DNA of 40,983 bases, taken from contig DBDI01000004.1 of assembly GCA_002293505.1 (NCBI GenBank), positions 45,486 to 86,468 on the forward strand, in the 5' to 3' direction. The position numbers and the translations under genes are program-made. The notes beneath the pieces are model-generated. The model was not told the origin of the DNA. It ran no database searches and saw nothing but the letters and a program-made list of their open reading frames with translations. The first letter of the stretch is position 1. Each line of letters starts with the position of its first letter. This stretch comes from Alistipes sp. UBA936 (GTDB lineage Bacteria > Bacteroidota > Bacteroidia > Bacteroidales > Rikenellaceae). Positions 32,992 through 39,792 of the stretch are shown piece by piece.

Positions 32992-34137
32992 ATGAGGAAA
33001 CTATTTATTTTGTTGAGCGCGGCATTACTGACGTCGTGCACGACCGAATTAACCGAGGAAGTTTTTGTGGCGCCGGAGGGTTATGAGGCGGCCACCCCGC
33101 CGGTCGCGACAAGAGCAATTTCGGGAGCAATATATAATGAGGTTTTGGATCTGTGGATGATGCCGCGGCCGGGGGCACAAACTTTCGCCGCAACAACCGG
33201 ACAACCAACGCATTACGCGCTTAAAATCTACCCAAAAACCGAAGCTGAACAACGGGAGATCGAGATGATGAAGGACGTTCAGGTGGCGTACATTCCCTTT
33301 GATTATGTGCAACTTACGCAGCAGGAGGTCGAGCAAGTCGCCCATACTCGCTCGGCGGCCACGACTTTTGCCGAGCGCAGTCCGTACACCGTGACTTACG
33401 ACAACGTCGAATCGACCGACGGCGGCCCGACCGGCCCCCAGACCTTCCAACTGCCTATCCTCTACGCAGTTTGGCCTGTCGAGAAACCCCTGCCCGAGAT
33501 GGAGCACGTGATCGACCACGAGATCACCCGGCCGGTGAGGGCGCAAACGATGGTGGCAGAAGAGACTTATCTAATGGGTTGTTATCTCAAAGTTTACGAT
33601 GAAACCCTTGGGCGAACTGTTCCGTTGGCGAATATGAGAATAGAATATACTGTGGTTGAGACCTTGCGAGCATACAGTACCGTTACCGGGCCCAGCGGCT
33701 GGTTTCAGATGGAGACTGGCATACCTGTTTCCGAGCTCAATAACTACGATTGGATCAATCGTCCCTGCACTTTGATCTCTGTTGGACCGTCCGGACAGTG
33801 GAAAATTATCGGTAGTAACGGCACTACGACACCATACCTTGTCGAACTTATGGTGTCAATTCCATTCGGCAGAAATGCTCTTTTCTATCCAAATCCAACG
33901 GATGTTGTTGTGCCAGATGGTTACTACAATCGACAAGTCAATGACATTCACCGTGCAGCGAACTACTTCTATTACGAGCAGAATGATTTTCCGAAAAATT
34001 ATCCCTCGGGAGGGACACGAATAATAGCTAATAGTGGCCCGAATCAAAGTAGACCAACATCTTCCGGAAATTTTAATGCAAGCGGCAGCAATGTCTACAT
34101 TAATGTTTACAACAGAGGAAAGAAAGTAGTAGGGTAA
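32992..34137 (+). CDS. Zinc-metalloprotease-like lipoprotein, N-terminal part (frame broken)
   Basis: A 381-residue lipoprotein (lipobox LTSC, Cys16) corresponding to the N-terminal two-thirds of the paralogue at 39793-40983. Residues 150-187 are encoded by a 115-base block identical to the right end of the window. The sequence then becomes AT-richer and only moderately similar to the paralogue: GYLK/CYLK, LGR.VPL, GKWRI/GQWKI and PGGVRI/SGGTRI align. The frame stops at 34135-34137, just before the zinc site HELGH, which continues in the -1 frame. The product alone would lack the catalytic motif. It is a frameshift mutation, a sequencing error, or a two-part gene joined by TAATG coupling. Confidence 0.75.
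   Translation: MRKLFILLSAALLTSCTTELTEEVFVAPEGYEAATPPVATRAISGAIYNEVLDLWMMPRPGAQTFAATTGQPTHYALKIYPKTEAEQREIEMMKDVQVAYIPFDYVQLTQQEVEQVAHTRSAATTFAERSPYTVTYDNVESTDGGPTGPQTFQLPILYAVWPVEKPLPEMEHVIDHEITRPVRAQTMVAEETYLMGCYLKVYDETLGRTVPLANMRIEYTVVETLRAYSTVTGPSGWFQMETGIPVSELNNYDWINRPCTLISVGPSGQWKIIGSNGTTTPYLVELMVSIPFGRNALFYPNPTDVVVPDGYYNRQVNDIHRAANYFYYEQNDFPKNYPSGGTRIIANSGPNQSRPTSSGNFNASGSNVYINVYNRGKKVVG
33439..33553 (+). repeat. 115-bp constant block, + copy of a perfect inverted repeat
   Basis: These 115 bases are identical, base for base, to the reverse complement of 40869-40983. They encode QTFQLPILYAVWPVEKPL and the following segment EMEHVIDHEITRPVRAQTM in both metalloprotease genes. Identity ends sharply at 33553. 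The match is cut by the window edge in the other copy, so the true repeat may be longer. Confidence 0.9.
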
Positions 34138-34655
34138 TGGGAGCAACACTACACGAGTTGGGGCATCTAACTCATTATTGGAACAATACGTATACAAATC
34201 CGAACACAACAGTAAGCTATAGTAGCACCCATTTATTATTGCAGGAGTCTTTTGCGAGTTACGTCGGTTGGTATCTTGGAGAAGAATATTACAAGACCGT
34301 GGGTAAACAAATGTCTAATTCTGCTTTAATTGATATCACAGGAAATAATCGGCAACAATGGAGAACAAGTTGGAAACGTGGAGATCCCGCAACGCCGGGT
34401 GAGTACTCGCCATTGTTTGTCGATCTGACAGATAATCTTGAACAAGAGCAACAAATGATACCTTATTTACTACCCGATAATATCGTTGGTGTTCCGGCCT
34501 CAACAATTTGGGAGATAATCACCACAAGCCAGAATTGGGCACAATGCAGACAGAAACTCTCACAACGACTGGTTCCGACATACTGTACCAGCGCTCAGTT
34601 GGAGACTTATTTGGCTAACTTTGATGAGTGGTTCTCTTATCCTGATAATCGATAA
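34137..34655 (+). CDS. Zinc-metalloprotease-like protein, catalytic C-terminal part
   Basis: A 172-residue frame that begins at an ATG overlapping the stop of the preceding frame (TAATG) and continues the paralogue without loss: MGATLHELGHLTHYW matches FGATLHEIGHFIHYW, and ESFASYVGWYLGEEYY is almost identical in both. HELGH supplies two zinc His and the catalytic Glu; the Glu in ESFASY, about 30 residues on, is the likely third ligand, as in gluzincins. With no signal peptide of its own, it would stay in the cytoplasm if made alone, so it is best seen as the second half of a broken gene, though re-initiation at TAATG is possible. Confidence 0.7.
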   Translation: MGATLHELGHLTHYWNNTYTNPNTTVSYSSTHLLLQESFASYVGWYLGEEYYKTVGKQMSNSALIDITGNNRQQWRTSWKRGDPATPGEYSPLFVDLTDNLEQEQQMIPYLLPDNIVGVPASTIWEIITTSQNWAQCRQKLSQRLVPTYCTSAQLETYLANFDEWFSYPDNR

Positions 34656-34657
34656 AT

Positions 34658-35119
34658 ATGAAAAAGTACATGGTATTGGTTTTGGTAGCTGCGTTACTTG
34701 TCGGATGCAAGAAAAAAGATCATTATATGACGAATTGGGACTGTTGGTATACTTGGGAATTCGTCGTAGAAAACAAAACAGGAAGCAAGGAGATAAAGAT
34801 TAATACCGATTACCCATGGGGGCCGTATGCTAATCACTACGTTCTGGCTCCCAAAGAAAGTGACGTAATAATGGATACAGCCAGTATCGGTGGATGTAAT
34901 GCAGTGAATCCTATGCCAGACATATTTGCCGAAATGGACGACTTCCATCTCGGCTTCGGTGATGAATACCCGTTTTTTATGACTATAGACGGCGAGACGG
35001 TCTCTGCCGACATTTGGCTGCTGAAGAATTGGTCGTTCGAGGCAGGGCTGTATGACTCAACATACACCCTTACAGTGACGGACGAGCTGTTGGAGCAGTT
35101 AGCTGAGGCGGCAGAATAA
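34658..35119 (+). CDS. Small lipoprotein downstream of the metalloprotease
   Basis: A 153-residue lipoprotein (lipobox LLVGC, Cys16) that starts 2 bases after the metalloprotease stop, so the two are co-transcribed. The mature part is acidic and beta-rich, with WDCWYTWEFVVENKTG near the start and VSADIWLLKNWSFEAG later; no family is recognised. Low GC and plain codon use match the variable part of the protease gene. A similar gene order (protease, then small lipoprotein) occurs at 39426-40983 with an unrelated-looking lipoprotein. A role as inhibitor, partner or immunity factor for the protease is a guess from position. Confidence 0.75.
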   Translation: MKKYMVLVLVAALLVGCKKKDHYMTNWDCWYTWEFVVENKTGSKEIKINTDYPWGPYANHYVLAPKESDVIMDTASIGGCNAVNPMPDIFAEMDDFHLGFGDEYPFFMTIDGETVSADIWLLKNWSFEAGLYDSTYTLTVTDELLEQLAEAAE

Positions 35120-35140
35120 CTCCCAACGCAGCCCACAACA

Positions 35141-35168
35141 AAAGGCCCGGGCGAGAAGCCTGGGCCTT
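35141..35168. terminator. Bidirectional terminator between the lipoprotein gene and rplI
   Basis: A 10-base stem AAGGCCCGGG/CCTGGGCCTT (one G-T pair) with a short loop, with A-rich and T-rich flanks on either side, between convergent genes. Confidence 0.8.
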
Positions 35169-35193
35169 AATTTTGTGGCTAAGGGGAAAGGTT

Positions 35194-35655
35194 CTATTCG
35201 TCCTTAGCGGCGGCGCCTTCGGGCTCGACGGAGAAGGAAATAGTACCCTTAACGTTCTTATGGAGCCGGACATCGGCGGTGTAAGAACCGACAGTCTTGA
35301 AAGGTTCGACGGAGATGTTCTTCTTATCGAGCTCGACACCCTTTTCAGCCATAGCTTCGGCGATCATCTGGGAAGTAACAGAACCAAAAATCTTACCACC
35401 CTCGGAAGCCTTCATCTTGAAGACCAGAGGCAAGTTAGCGATCTTATCGGCGAGAACCTGAGCGTCTGCCTGGATCTTAGCGTCCTTATGAGCGCGCTGT
35501 TTGAGGTTCTCAGCGAGGATCTTACGAGCGCTCGGAGTAGCCACCTTAGCGAATCCGCCGGGAATCAAAAAGTTGTTAGCGTAACCGGGCTTTACATCGA
35601 CGATATCGTTGGCGTAACCCAATTTATCTACGTCCTTAATAAGTATAATCTGCAT
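35194..35655 (-). CDS. rplI: 50S ribosomal protein L9
   Basis: A 153-residue large-subunit protein. The N-terminal signature MQIILIKDVDKLGYANDIV and VKPGYANNFLIPGGFA is diagnostic, followed by the long connecting helix and a C-terminal rRNA-binding domain with GKIFGSVTSQMI. The C-terminus has a short acidic tail. It is the last gene of rpsF-rpsR-rplI. A perfect Shine-Dalgarno AAGGAGG overlaps the rpsR stop codon upstream. Confidence 0.97.
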   Translation of the reverse strand: MQIILIKDVDKLGYANDIVDVKPGYANNFLIPGGFAKVATPSARKILAENLKQRAHKDAKIQADAQVLADKIANLPLVFKMKASEGGKIFGSVTSQMIAEAMAEKGVELDKKNISVEPFKTVGSYTADVRLHKNVKGTISFSVEPEGAAAKDE

Positions 35656-35664
35656 AGTCTGGGT

Positions 35665-35671
35665 CCTCCTT
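35665..35671 (-). promoter_or_regulatory. Shine-Dalgarno sequence for rplI
   Basis: AAGGAGG on the minus strand, sharing its AA with the rpsR TAA stop, 9 bases before the rplI ATG. It is full strength, which is unusual in this phylum. Confidence 0.7.
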
Positions 35672-35945
35672 ATTTCATCATATCGGTTACGAACGGAAGC
35701 AAAGCAAGGTGGCGAGCGCGCTTAACAGCCTGAGCCACTTTCTTTTGGAACTTCTGGGAAGTACCGGTCAGGCGGCGAGGCAATAGCTTACCCTGCTCGT
35801 TGAGGAACTTCTTGAGGAACTCTGCGTCCTTATAGTCAACGTATTTGATGCCGAGTTTCTTAAAGCGGCAATATTTCTTCTTCTTCACATCCACCGAAAG
35901 CGGATTGAGGTAGCGGATTTCGCTCTGTTGTTGTGGTGCTGCCAT
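35670..35945 (-). CDS. rpsR: 30S ribosomal protein S18
   Basis: A 91-residue small-subunit protein that pairs with S6 on the platform. The family core KKYCRFKKLGIKYVDYKD, LLPRRLTGTSQKFQKKVAQAVKRARHLALLPFV is present when read across its two segments. The N-terminus has a short Gln-rich extension. An AAGGAG motif, overlapping the end of rpsF, lies upstream of the ATG. In Bacteroidota ribosomes S18, S6 and S21 are known to hide the anti-Shine-Dalgarno, so the presence of such a motif here is notable. Confidence 0.97.
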   Translation of the reverse strand: MAAPQQQSEIRYLNPLSVDVKKKKYCRFKKLGIKYVDYKDAEFLKKFLNEQGKLLPRRLTGTSQKFQKKVAQAVKRARHLALLPFVTDMMK

Positions 35946-35950
35946 CTTGG

Positions 35951-36391
35951 TTATTCTCCTTCGGTTTTAACGGGTTCGGATTCAACTACGGGTGCTGCCA
36001 CGGGAGCAGGCGTTTCGACTTCGGCTTCGACTTTCGGAGCGACGGCCGCTTCGTGGGCCTTACCGGCGAGCTTGTTACGGCGTTTGACGGAGTACTCCAG
36101 AGCGTCTTTGTCCTGACGGAAAGTGAGGAAGCGGATCACGCGTTCGTCGCGGCGGAACTGCGTTTCGAGGATTTCGATCACGTGCCCTTCGGCCGCGAAC
36201 TCGACGAGGAAGTAAAACCCGGTGGACTTCTTCTGGATCGGATACTCGAGCTTTCTAAGGCCCCAGTCTTCCGTGCTGACGATCTGCCCACCGTTCTCGG
36301 TAATGATACCCTGGAATTTGCCGAGCACCTCTTTGGTCTGAGCGTCGCTCAGAACGGGTGTGGCAATGAAAACGGTTTCGTAATTGTTCAT
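35951..36391 (-). CDS. rpsF: 30S ribosomal protein S6
   Basis: A 146-residue small-subunit protein, the partner of S18. The core (about 1-100) shows NNYETVFIATPVLS, EDWGLRKLEYPIQKKSTGFY and the C-terminal strand RVIRFLTFR. A 45-residue tail rich in Ala, Val, Glu and Pro extends beyond the usual end and is probably disordered. It is the first gene of the operon, with a consensus promoter upstream. Its end, GAAGGAGAATAA, carries the Shine-Dalgarno of rpsR. Confidence 0.96.
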   Translation of the reverse strand: MNNYETVFIATPVLSDAQTKEVLGKFQGIITENGGQIVSTEDWGLRKLEYPIQKKSTGFYFLVEFAAEGHVIEILETQFRRDERVIRFLTFRQDKDALEYSVKRRNKLAGKAHEAAVAPKVEAEVETPAPVAAPVVESEPVKTEGE

Positions 36392-36422
36392 TTTAAAAGT
36401 TATTTAGTCGTTAATGAGCGCG

Positions 36423-36453
36423 CAAAGGTACGAAAACTTTTCTACTGTGCAAA
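36423..36453 (-). promoter_or_regulatory. Promoter of the rpsF-rpsR-rplI operon
   Basis: On the minus strand: TTTG (36450-36453), a 19-base spacer and TACCTTTG (36423-36430), an exact consensus match. The -33 element lies inside the end of adk. The leader before rpsF is about 30 bases. Confidence 0.65.
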
Positions 36454-37023
36454 CAGGCGGTCGATTTCGCGACAAAGAGAAGCGAAGGTCTGCTCGATGG
36501 AGCCGGAACCGTCGATGGCGACGTATTTGTTTTGGGCGCGGTAGTAGGATGCGACGACTGCCGTCTGGGCGTTATAGACCTCGATACGGTTACGGATGAT
36601 AGTCTCGTCGGCGTCGTCGGCACGACCACTACACTGACCGCGCAGCAGGATACGCTGGACCAAATCCTCCTCGGGAACGACAAGCTCGAGCATAGTGTCG
36701 ACGTGGAGGTCGTGTGAAGCGAGAATGCGGTCGAAAGCCTCGGCCTGGGGAGTGGTACGGGGAAAGCCGTCGAAGATGTTACCGGCAGCGGCGCGGTGCG
36801 AGTGAACGTAGTTGTCGATGATCTCGATCACAACGTGGTCGGGAGCCAACTCGCCACGGGAAATCGCGTCTTGGACAGTGAGTCCGAGAGCCGTGGCGTC
36901 GCGGATCTCCTGGCGGATGACGTCGCCGGTGGAGATGTGGTTGAAGTTATAACGCTCGGCAAGTTTGCCTGCCTGGGTGCCTTTACCGGCCCCGGGAGCC
37001 CCGAAAAGAACGATGTTTATCAT
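36442..37023 (-). CDS. adk: Adenylate kinase
   Basis: A 193-residue enzyme that converts ATP and AMP to two ADP. The P-loop GAPGAGKGT is at 8-16, followed by HISTGDVIRQEI, the AMP-site DGFPRTTPQAEAFD and RGQCSGRADDADETIIRNRI. The LID region is short and lacks the zinc-binding Cys set, so it is the short form common in Bacteroidota. The frame is open upstream to 37470 inside thiL, but the ATG at 37023 directly precedes the P-loop. Confidence 0.95.
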   Translation of the reverse strand: MINIVLFGAPGAGKGTQAGKLAERYNFNHISTGDVIRQEIRDATALGLTVQDAISRGELAPDHVVIEIIDNYVHSHRAAAGNIFDGFPRTTPQAEAFDRILASHDLHVDTMLELVVPEEDLVQRILLRGQCSGRADDADETIIRNRIEVYNAQTAVVASYYRAQNKYVAIDGSGSIEQTFASLCREIDRLFAQ

Positions 37024-37043
37024 ACGGTTGTGTGGTTTGGCGG

Positions 37044-37060
37044 CGAAATTACTAATTTTG
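37044..37060. promoter_or_regulatory. Abutting divergent -7 boxes of adk and thiL
   Basis: TAATTTCG on the minus strand (37044-37051, for adk) and TAATTTTG on the + strand (37053-37060, for thiL) are separated by a single base. Occupancy by polymerase on one side should block the other. Confidence 0.45.
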
Positions 37061-37088
37061 TCGCAAATTGACACACAACAACTACGCA

Positions 37089-38075
37089 ATGAGAACAGAA
37101 ATTTCGACTTTGGGAGAATTCGGGCTGATAGAAAGGCTAACGGGAGGTGTGGGAGACGACGCGGCGGCGATAGAAAACGGCGCGGGAGGATATACGCTGA
37201 TGACGACGGATATGCTGCTGGAGGGGGTGGATTTCGATCTGACGTATTTTCCGATGAGGCACTTGGGGTACAAGACGGTGACGGTCGGGGTGAGCGACAT
37301 ACTGGCGATGAACGGCACGGCGGGGCAGTTGACGCTGGCTTTAGGAGTTTCGGCGAAGCTGGCAGTGGAGGATCTGGAAGAGTTCTATGCGGGAGCGCGG
37401 AAGGCGTGTGAGGAGCTGGGGGTAGAGATAGTGGGAGGAGATACGACGGCATCGGTGACGGGGCTGGCAATATGTGTGAGTGTGGTGGGGAGTGTGGCGG
37501 GTGATCGCATTGTCCGGCGAAGCGGCGCGAGGGTGAATGATTTGGTGTGCATCACGAGCAATCTCGGAGCGGCCTATCTGGGGCTACATCTGCTTGAGCG
37601 CGAAAAGAGAGCGCTGGCAGAAGTGGAGAATCCGGAGCCGAAGTTCGAGGGATATGAATACCTGCTGGAGAGGCAACTAAGGCCGCGGGCAAGGAAAGAT
37701 GTGGTGGATGCGCTGGGAGAAGCGGAGATCGTACCGACGGCGATGATAGATATCTCGGATGGGCTGGCAAGCGACTTGTTGCAGATATGCAAGGCCTCGG
37801 GAGTGGGAGCGAGAGTGTATCTCGACAGACTGCCGATTGCCCGCGAAACGTATGCGCTGGCCGATGAGCTGCACATCGATCCGGTAGTGGCGGCGCTGAA
37901 CGGAGGCGACGACCACGAGTTGTTATTTACGGTGCCGCTGGGAATGCAGGAACAGGTAGTGCAACTGGGAGTGGGGGTCGAAGTGATAGGCCACATCACG
38001 GCGGAGGGAACGGGAGCAGCTTTGGTAACGCCGGACGGAGCCGAAGTGGCAATCAAGGCGCAAGGGTTTGTATAA
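37089..38075 (+). CDS. thiL: Thiamine-monophosphate kinase
   Basis: A 328-residue enzyme that phosphorylates thiamine monophosphate to the active diphosphate. Family motifs are GVGDDAAAI near the N-terminus, TTDMLLEGVDFDLTYFP, VGVSDILAMNG, EIVGGDTTAS and MIDISDGLASDLLQIC. An ATG at 37089 is used; an upstream in-frame TTG at 37068 lacks support. The coding strand is strongly purine-rich. It is divergent from adk and convergent with the TsaC/Sua5-like gene, 2 bases away. Confidence 0.94.
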   Translation: MRTEISTLGEFGLIERLTGGVGDDAAAIENGAGGYTLMTTDMLLEGVDFDLTYFPMRHLGYKTVTVGVSDILAMNGTAGQLTLALGVSAKLAVEDLEEFYAGARKACEELGVEIVGGDTTASVTGLAICVSVVGSVAGDRIVRRSGARVNDLVCITSNLGAAYLGLHLLEREKRALAEVENPEPKFEGYEYLLERQLRPRARKDVVDALGEAEIVPTAMIDISDGLASDLLQICKASGVGARVYLDRLPIARETYALADELHIDPVVAALNGGDDHELLFTVPLGMQEQVVQLGVGVEVIGHITAEGTGAALVTPDGAEVAIKAQGFV

Positions 38076-38077
38076 CT

Positions 38078-38641
38078 CTATTCGCGGATGATCTCAACCT
38101 CGCCGCCGGGGCCGAGGCGGATGATGGAGGAGGGCCGGCGGGAGGGATGACCCTCTAAGCGGCGGTCGATAATAAGGTCGACGCCGTTGCGGATCTCGGG
38201 AGAGATTTCGGCAAATGACAAAGGAGTCGGCTCGCCGGAAATGTTAGCCGAAGTGGAGACCAGTGGGCGGCCGAGGCGGCGCAAAAGAGCGGAACAGAAG
38301 TCGTGGCGAGGAACGCGGATACCGATTGTTCCCTCCGCGGGAAGCAGGCCGGAAGAGATACCGCAACCGCCGGGAAGAATCAGGGTGAGAGGGTTTTCAG
38401 CCAGTTCGAACAGCGACCACGCAACCTCGGGAACCGTGCGAACGTAACGCCCGATGTCGTCGATCGAGCCGACCAAAACCGTCATAGAGTGTTTATCAAC
38501 GGAGCGTTTCAGTGTGTAGATTCGGGCAACGGCGGCGTCATTAGTCGCGTCGCAACCAACTCCCCAGACAGTGTCCGTCGGGTAGAGGATCACCCCACCC
38601 CGCCGCAAAATCTCGACCGCCTGTTCAATCTCGTTTTTCAT
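38078..38641 (-). CDS. tsaC: Threonylcarbamoyl-AMP synthase (TsaC/Sua5/YrdC family)
   Basis: A 187-residue YrdC-domain protein that makes threonylcarbamoyl-AMP from threonine, bicarbonate and ATP for the t6A modification of tRNA. Typical segments are GGVILYPTDTVWGVGCDA, YTLKRSVDKHSMTVLV, LTLILPGG, IGIRVPRHDF and PLVSTSANISGEPTP. The extra C-terminal Sua5 domain is missing, so it is a TsaC-like short form. The ATG at 38641 is favoured over a GTG at 38647, because the -7 box begins at 38647. Confidence 0.92.
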   Translation of the reverse strand: MKNEIEQAVEILRRGGVILYPTDTVWGVGCDATNDAAVARIYTLKRSVDKHSMTVLVGSIDDIGRYVRTVPEVAWSLFELAENPLTLILPGGCGISSGLLPAEGTIGIRVPRHDFCSALLRRLGRPLVSTSANISGEPTPLSFAEISPEIRNGVDLIIDRRLEGHPSRRPSSIIRLGPGGEVEIIRE

Positions 38642-38646
38642 CGGCA

Positions 38647-38673
38647 CAAAATTAGAAAATTTTTGTACTTTTG
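38647..38673. promoter_or_regulatory. Divergent, leaderless-type promoters of tsaC and the YebC gene
   Basis: TAATTTTG on the minus strand (38647-38654) ends 5 bases before the tsaC ATG; TACTTTTG on the + strand (38666-38673) ends 7 bases before the YebC ATG. The entire space between the two start codons is 39 bases, so both promoters and both start sites are packed into it. Confidence 0.6.
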
Positions 38674-38680
38674 CACCACT

Positions 38681-39391
38681 ATGGGAAGAGCATTTGAATA
38701 CAGAAAAGCCACCAAGCTAAAGAGGTGGGGAAATATGGCGAGGGTTTTCACGAAACTCGGCAAAGGTATCGAAATGGCAGTCAAAGAGGGAGGCCCCGAT
38801 CCGACGGGAAACACCAGGCTGAGGATGCTGATACAGACCGCCAAGAGCGAAAATATGCCCAAAGACAACATCGAGAGGGCGATAAAGAGAGCGACGAGCA
38901 AGGACACAGCCGACTACAAGGAGGTGATATATGAGGGGTACGGCCCGGGAGGAATTGCTATATTAGTGGAGACGGCAACAGACAACAACACGAGAACGGT
39001 AGCGAATGTACGAAGCTATTTCAACAAACTGGGAGGAACCTTGGGAACGAGCGGGTCGGTGGCGTTTATGTTCGACCACAAGTGCACCTTCAAGTTCGCA
39101 AACACCAAGGGAACGGATCCGGAAGAACTGGAACTAGAGTTGATAGATCTGGGAGTGGACGAGATGGAAGTCGAGGAGGATGGGATAACGATCGAAGCGC
39201 CGTTCGAAGCTTATGGGGCGGTACAGAAGTGGCTGGAAGACAACGGGTATGAGATTATCAGCGGGGAGTTTTTGAGGCTACCGGCCGAGACCAAGGAGGT
39301 GAGCCCCGAGCAGCACGAAGCGATGGAAAAGCTAATAGAGCGTCTGGAAGAGGACGACGATGTAGTGAACGTCTTTCACAATATGGCGTAA
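38681..39391 (+). CDS. YebC/PmpR/TACO1-family protein
   Basis: A 236-residue YebC-family protein. Members have been described as transcription regulators and, more recently, as ribosome-associated factors that help translate proline-rich stretches. Family marks are RWGNMARVFTKLGKGIEMAV, GGPDPTGNTRLRMLIQTAK, ENMPKDNIERAIKR, EVIYEGYGPGG and a C-terminal EEDDDVVNVFHN. The long frame upstream to 38303 is antisense to tsaC; the ATG at 38681, just after the -7 box, gives the family N-terminus (normally MAGHSKW.., here MGRAFEYRKATKLKRW). Confidence 0.94.
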   Translation: MGRAFEYRKATKLKRWGNMARVFTKLGKGIEMAVKEGGPDPTGNTRLRMLIQTAKSENMPKDNIERAIKRATSKDTADYKEVIYEGYGPGGIAILVETATDNNTRTVANVRSYFNKLGGTLGTSGSVAFMFDHKCTFKFANTKGTDPEELELELIDLGVDEMEVEEDGITIEAPFEAYGAVQKWLEDNGYEIISGEFLRLPAETKEVSPEQHEAMEKLIERLEEDDDVVNVFHNMA

Positions 39392-39396
39392 TAGAG

Positions 39397-39423
39397 GAAG
39401 GCCCGCCGGTGAGGCGGGCCTTC
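39397..39423. terminator. Bidirectional terminator after the YebC gene
   Basis: A perfect 11-base stem GAAGGCCCGCC/GGCGGGCCTTC with a 5-base loop, between the YebC gene and the convergent small lipoprotein gene. Confidence 0.85.
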
Positions 39424-39425
39424 TG

Positions 39426-39776
39426 TTATTGTTTTTCGAATTTGATAAGCGAACCGACATCGCTGACAAAAACTTCGATTTCCAAGACATTTCCTTTAAC
39501 CGTTCCGATATTCCCCAAGAGAGGCTCAACTTCCATATCTACCATAACCGTCGGATGGTCATAGGTATATATCCCCCTGAAGCTATCGGTTTCCATCCAA
39601 GGTAATGTTGCTGTTAGGATGACATCCGTGGTCGTGAACTCCAGTACGAATATCCAGTCCTCATTTTCTATAGCCTTCCAAGTCGTACCTACCAGAGATT
39701 TTGTTTCTTTGTTATTGTCACACGAAACAAAAATTGCCACGCAAATTACGACAAGTAGTAAAATGTACTTTTTCAT
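39426..39776 (-). CDS. Small lipocalin-like lipoprotein downstream of the second metalloprotease
   Basis: A 116-residue lipoprotein (lipobox FVSC, Cys20). The mature part has LVGTTWKAIENEDWIFVLEF and later strands GIYTYDHPTVMVDMEV and GNVLEIEVFV, a pattern like the short lipocalin-type beta-barrels of Bacteroidota. The start at 39776 (MKKYILLL) is preferred to an upstream TTG. It lies 16 bases after the metalloprotease stop and is probably co-transcribed. Composition is AT-rich, like the variable part of that protease. Confidence 0.75.
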   Translation of the reverse strand: MKKYILLLVVICVAIFVSCDNNKETKSLVGTTWKAIENEDWIFVLEFTTTDVILTATLPWMETDSFRGIYTYDHPTVMVDMEVEPLLGNIGTVKGNVLEIEVFVSDVGSLIKFEKQ

Positions 39777-39792
39777 CTCTAACAAGATTTAA

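Noticed and set aside
34113..34137. Programmed -1 ribosomal frameshift in the metalloprotease
   Set aside because: No canonical X-XXY-YYZ slippery heptamer was found in the overlap, and the paralogue needs no frameshift.
38303..38680. An upstream extension of the YebC gene
   Set aside because: Antisense to tsaC and crosses both promoters; the family N-terminus begins at 38681.
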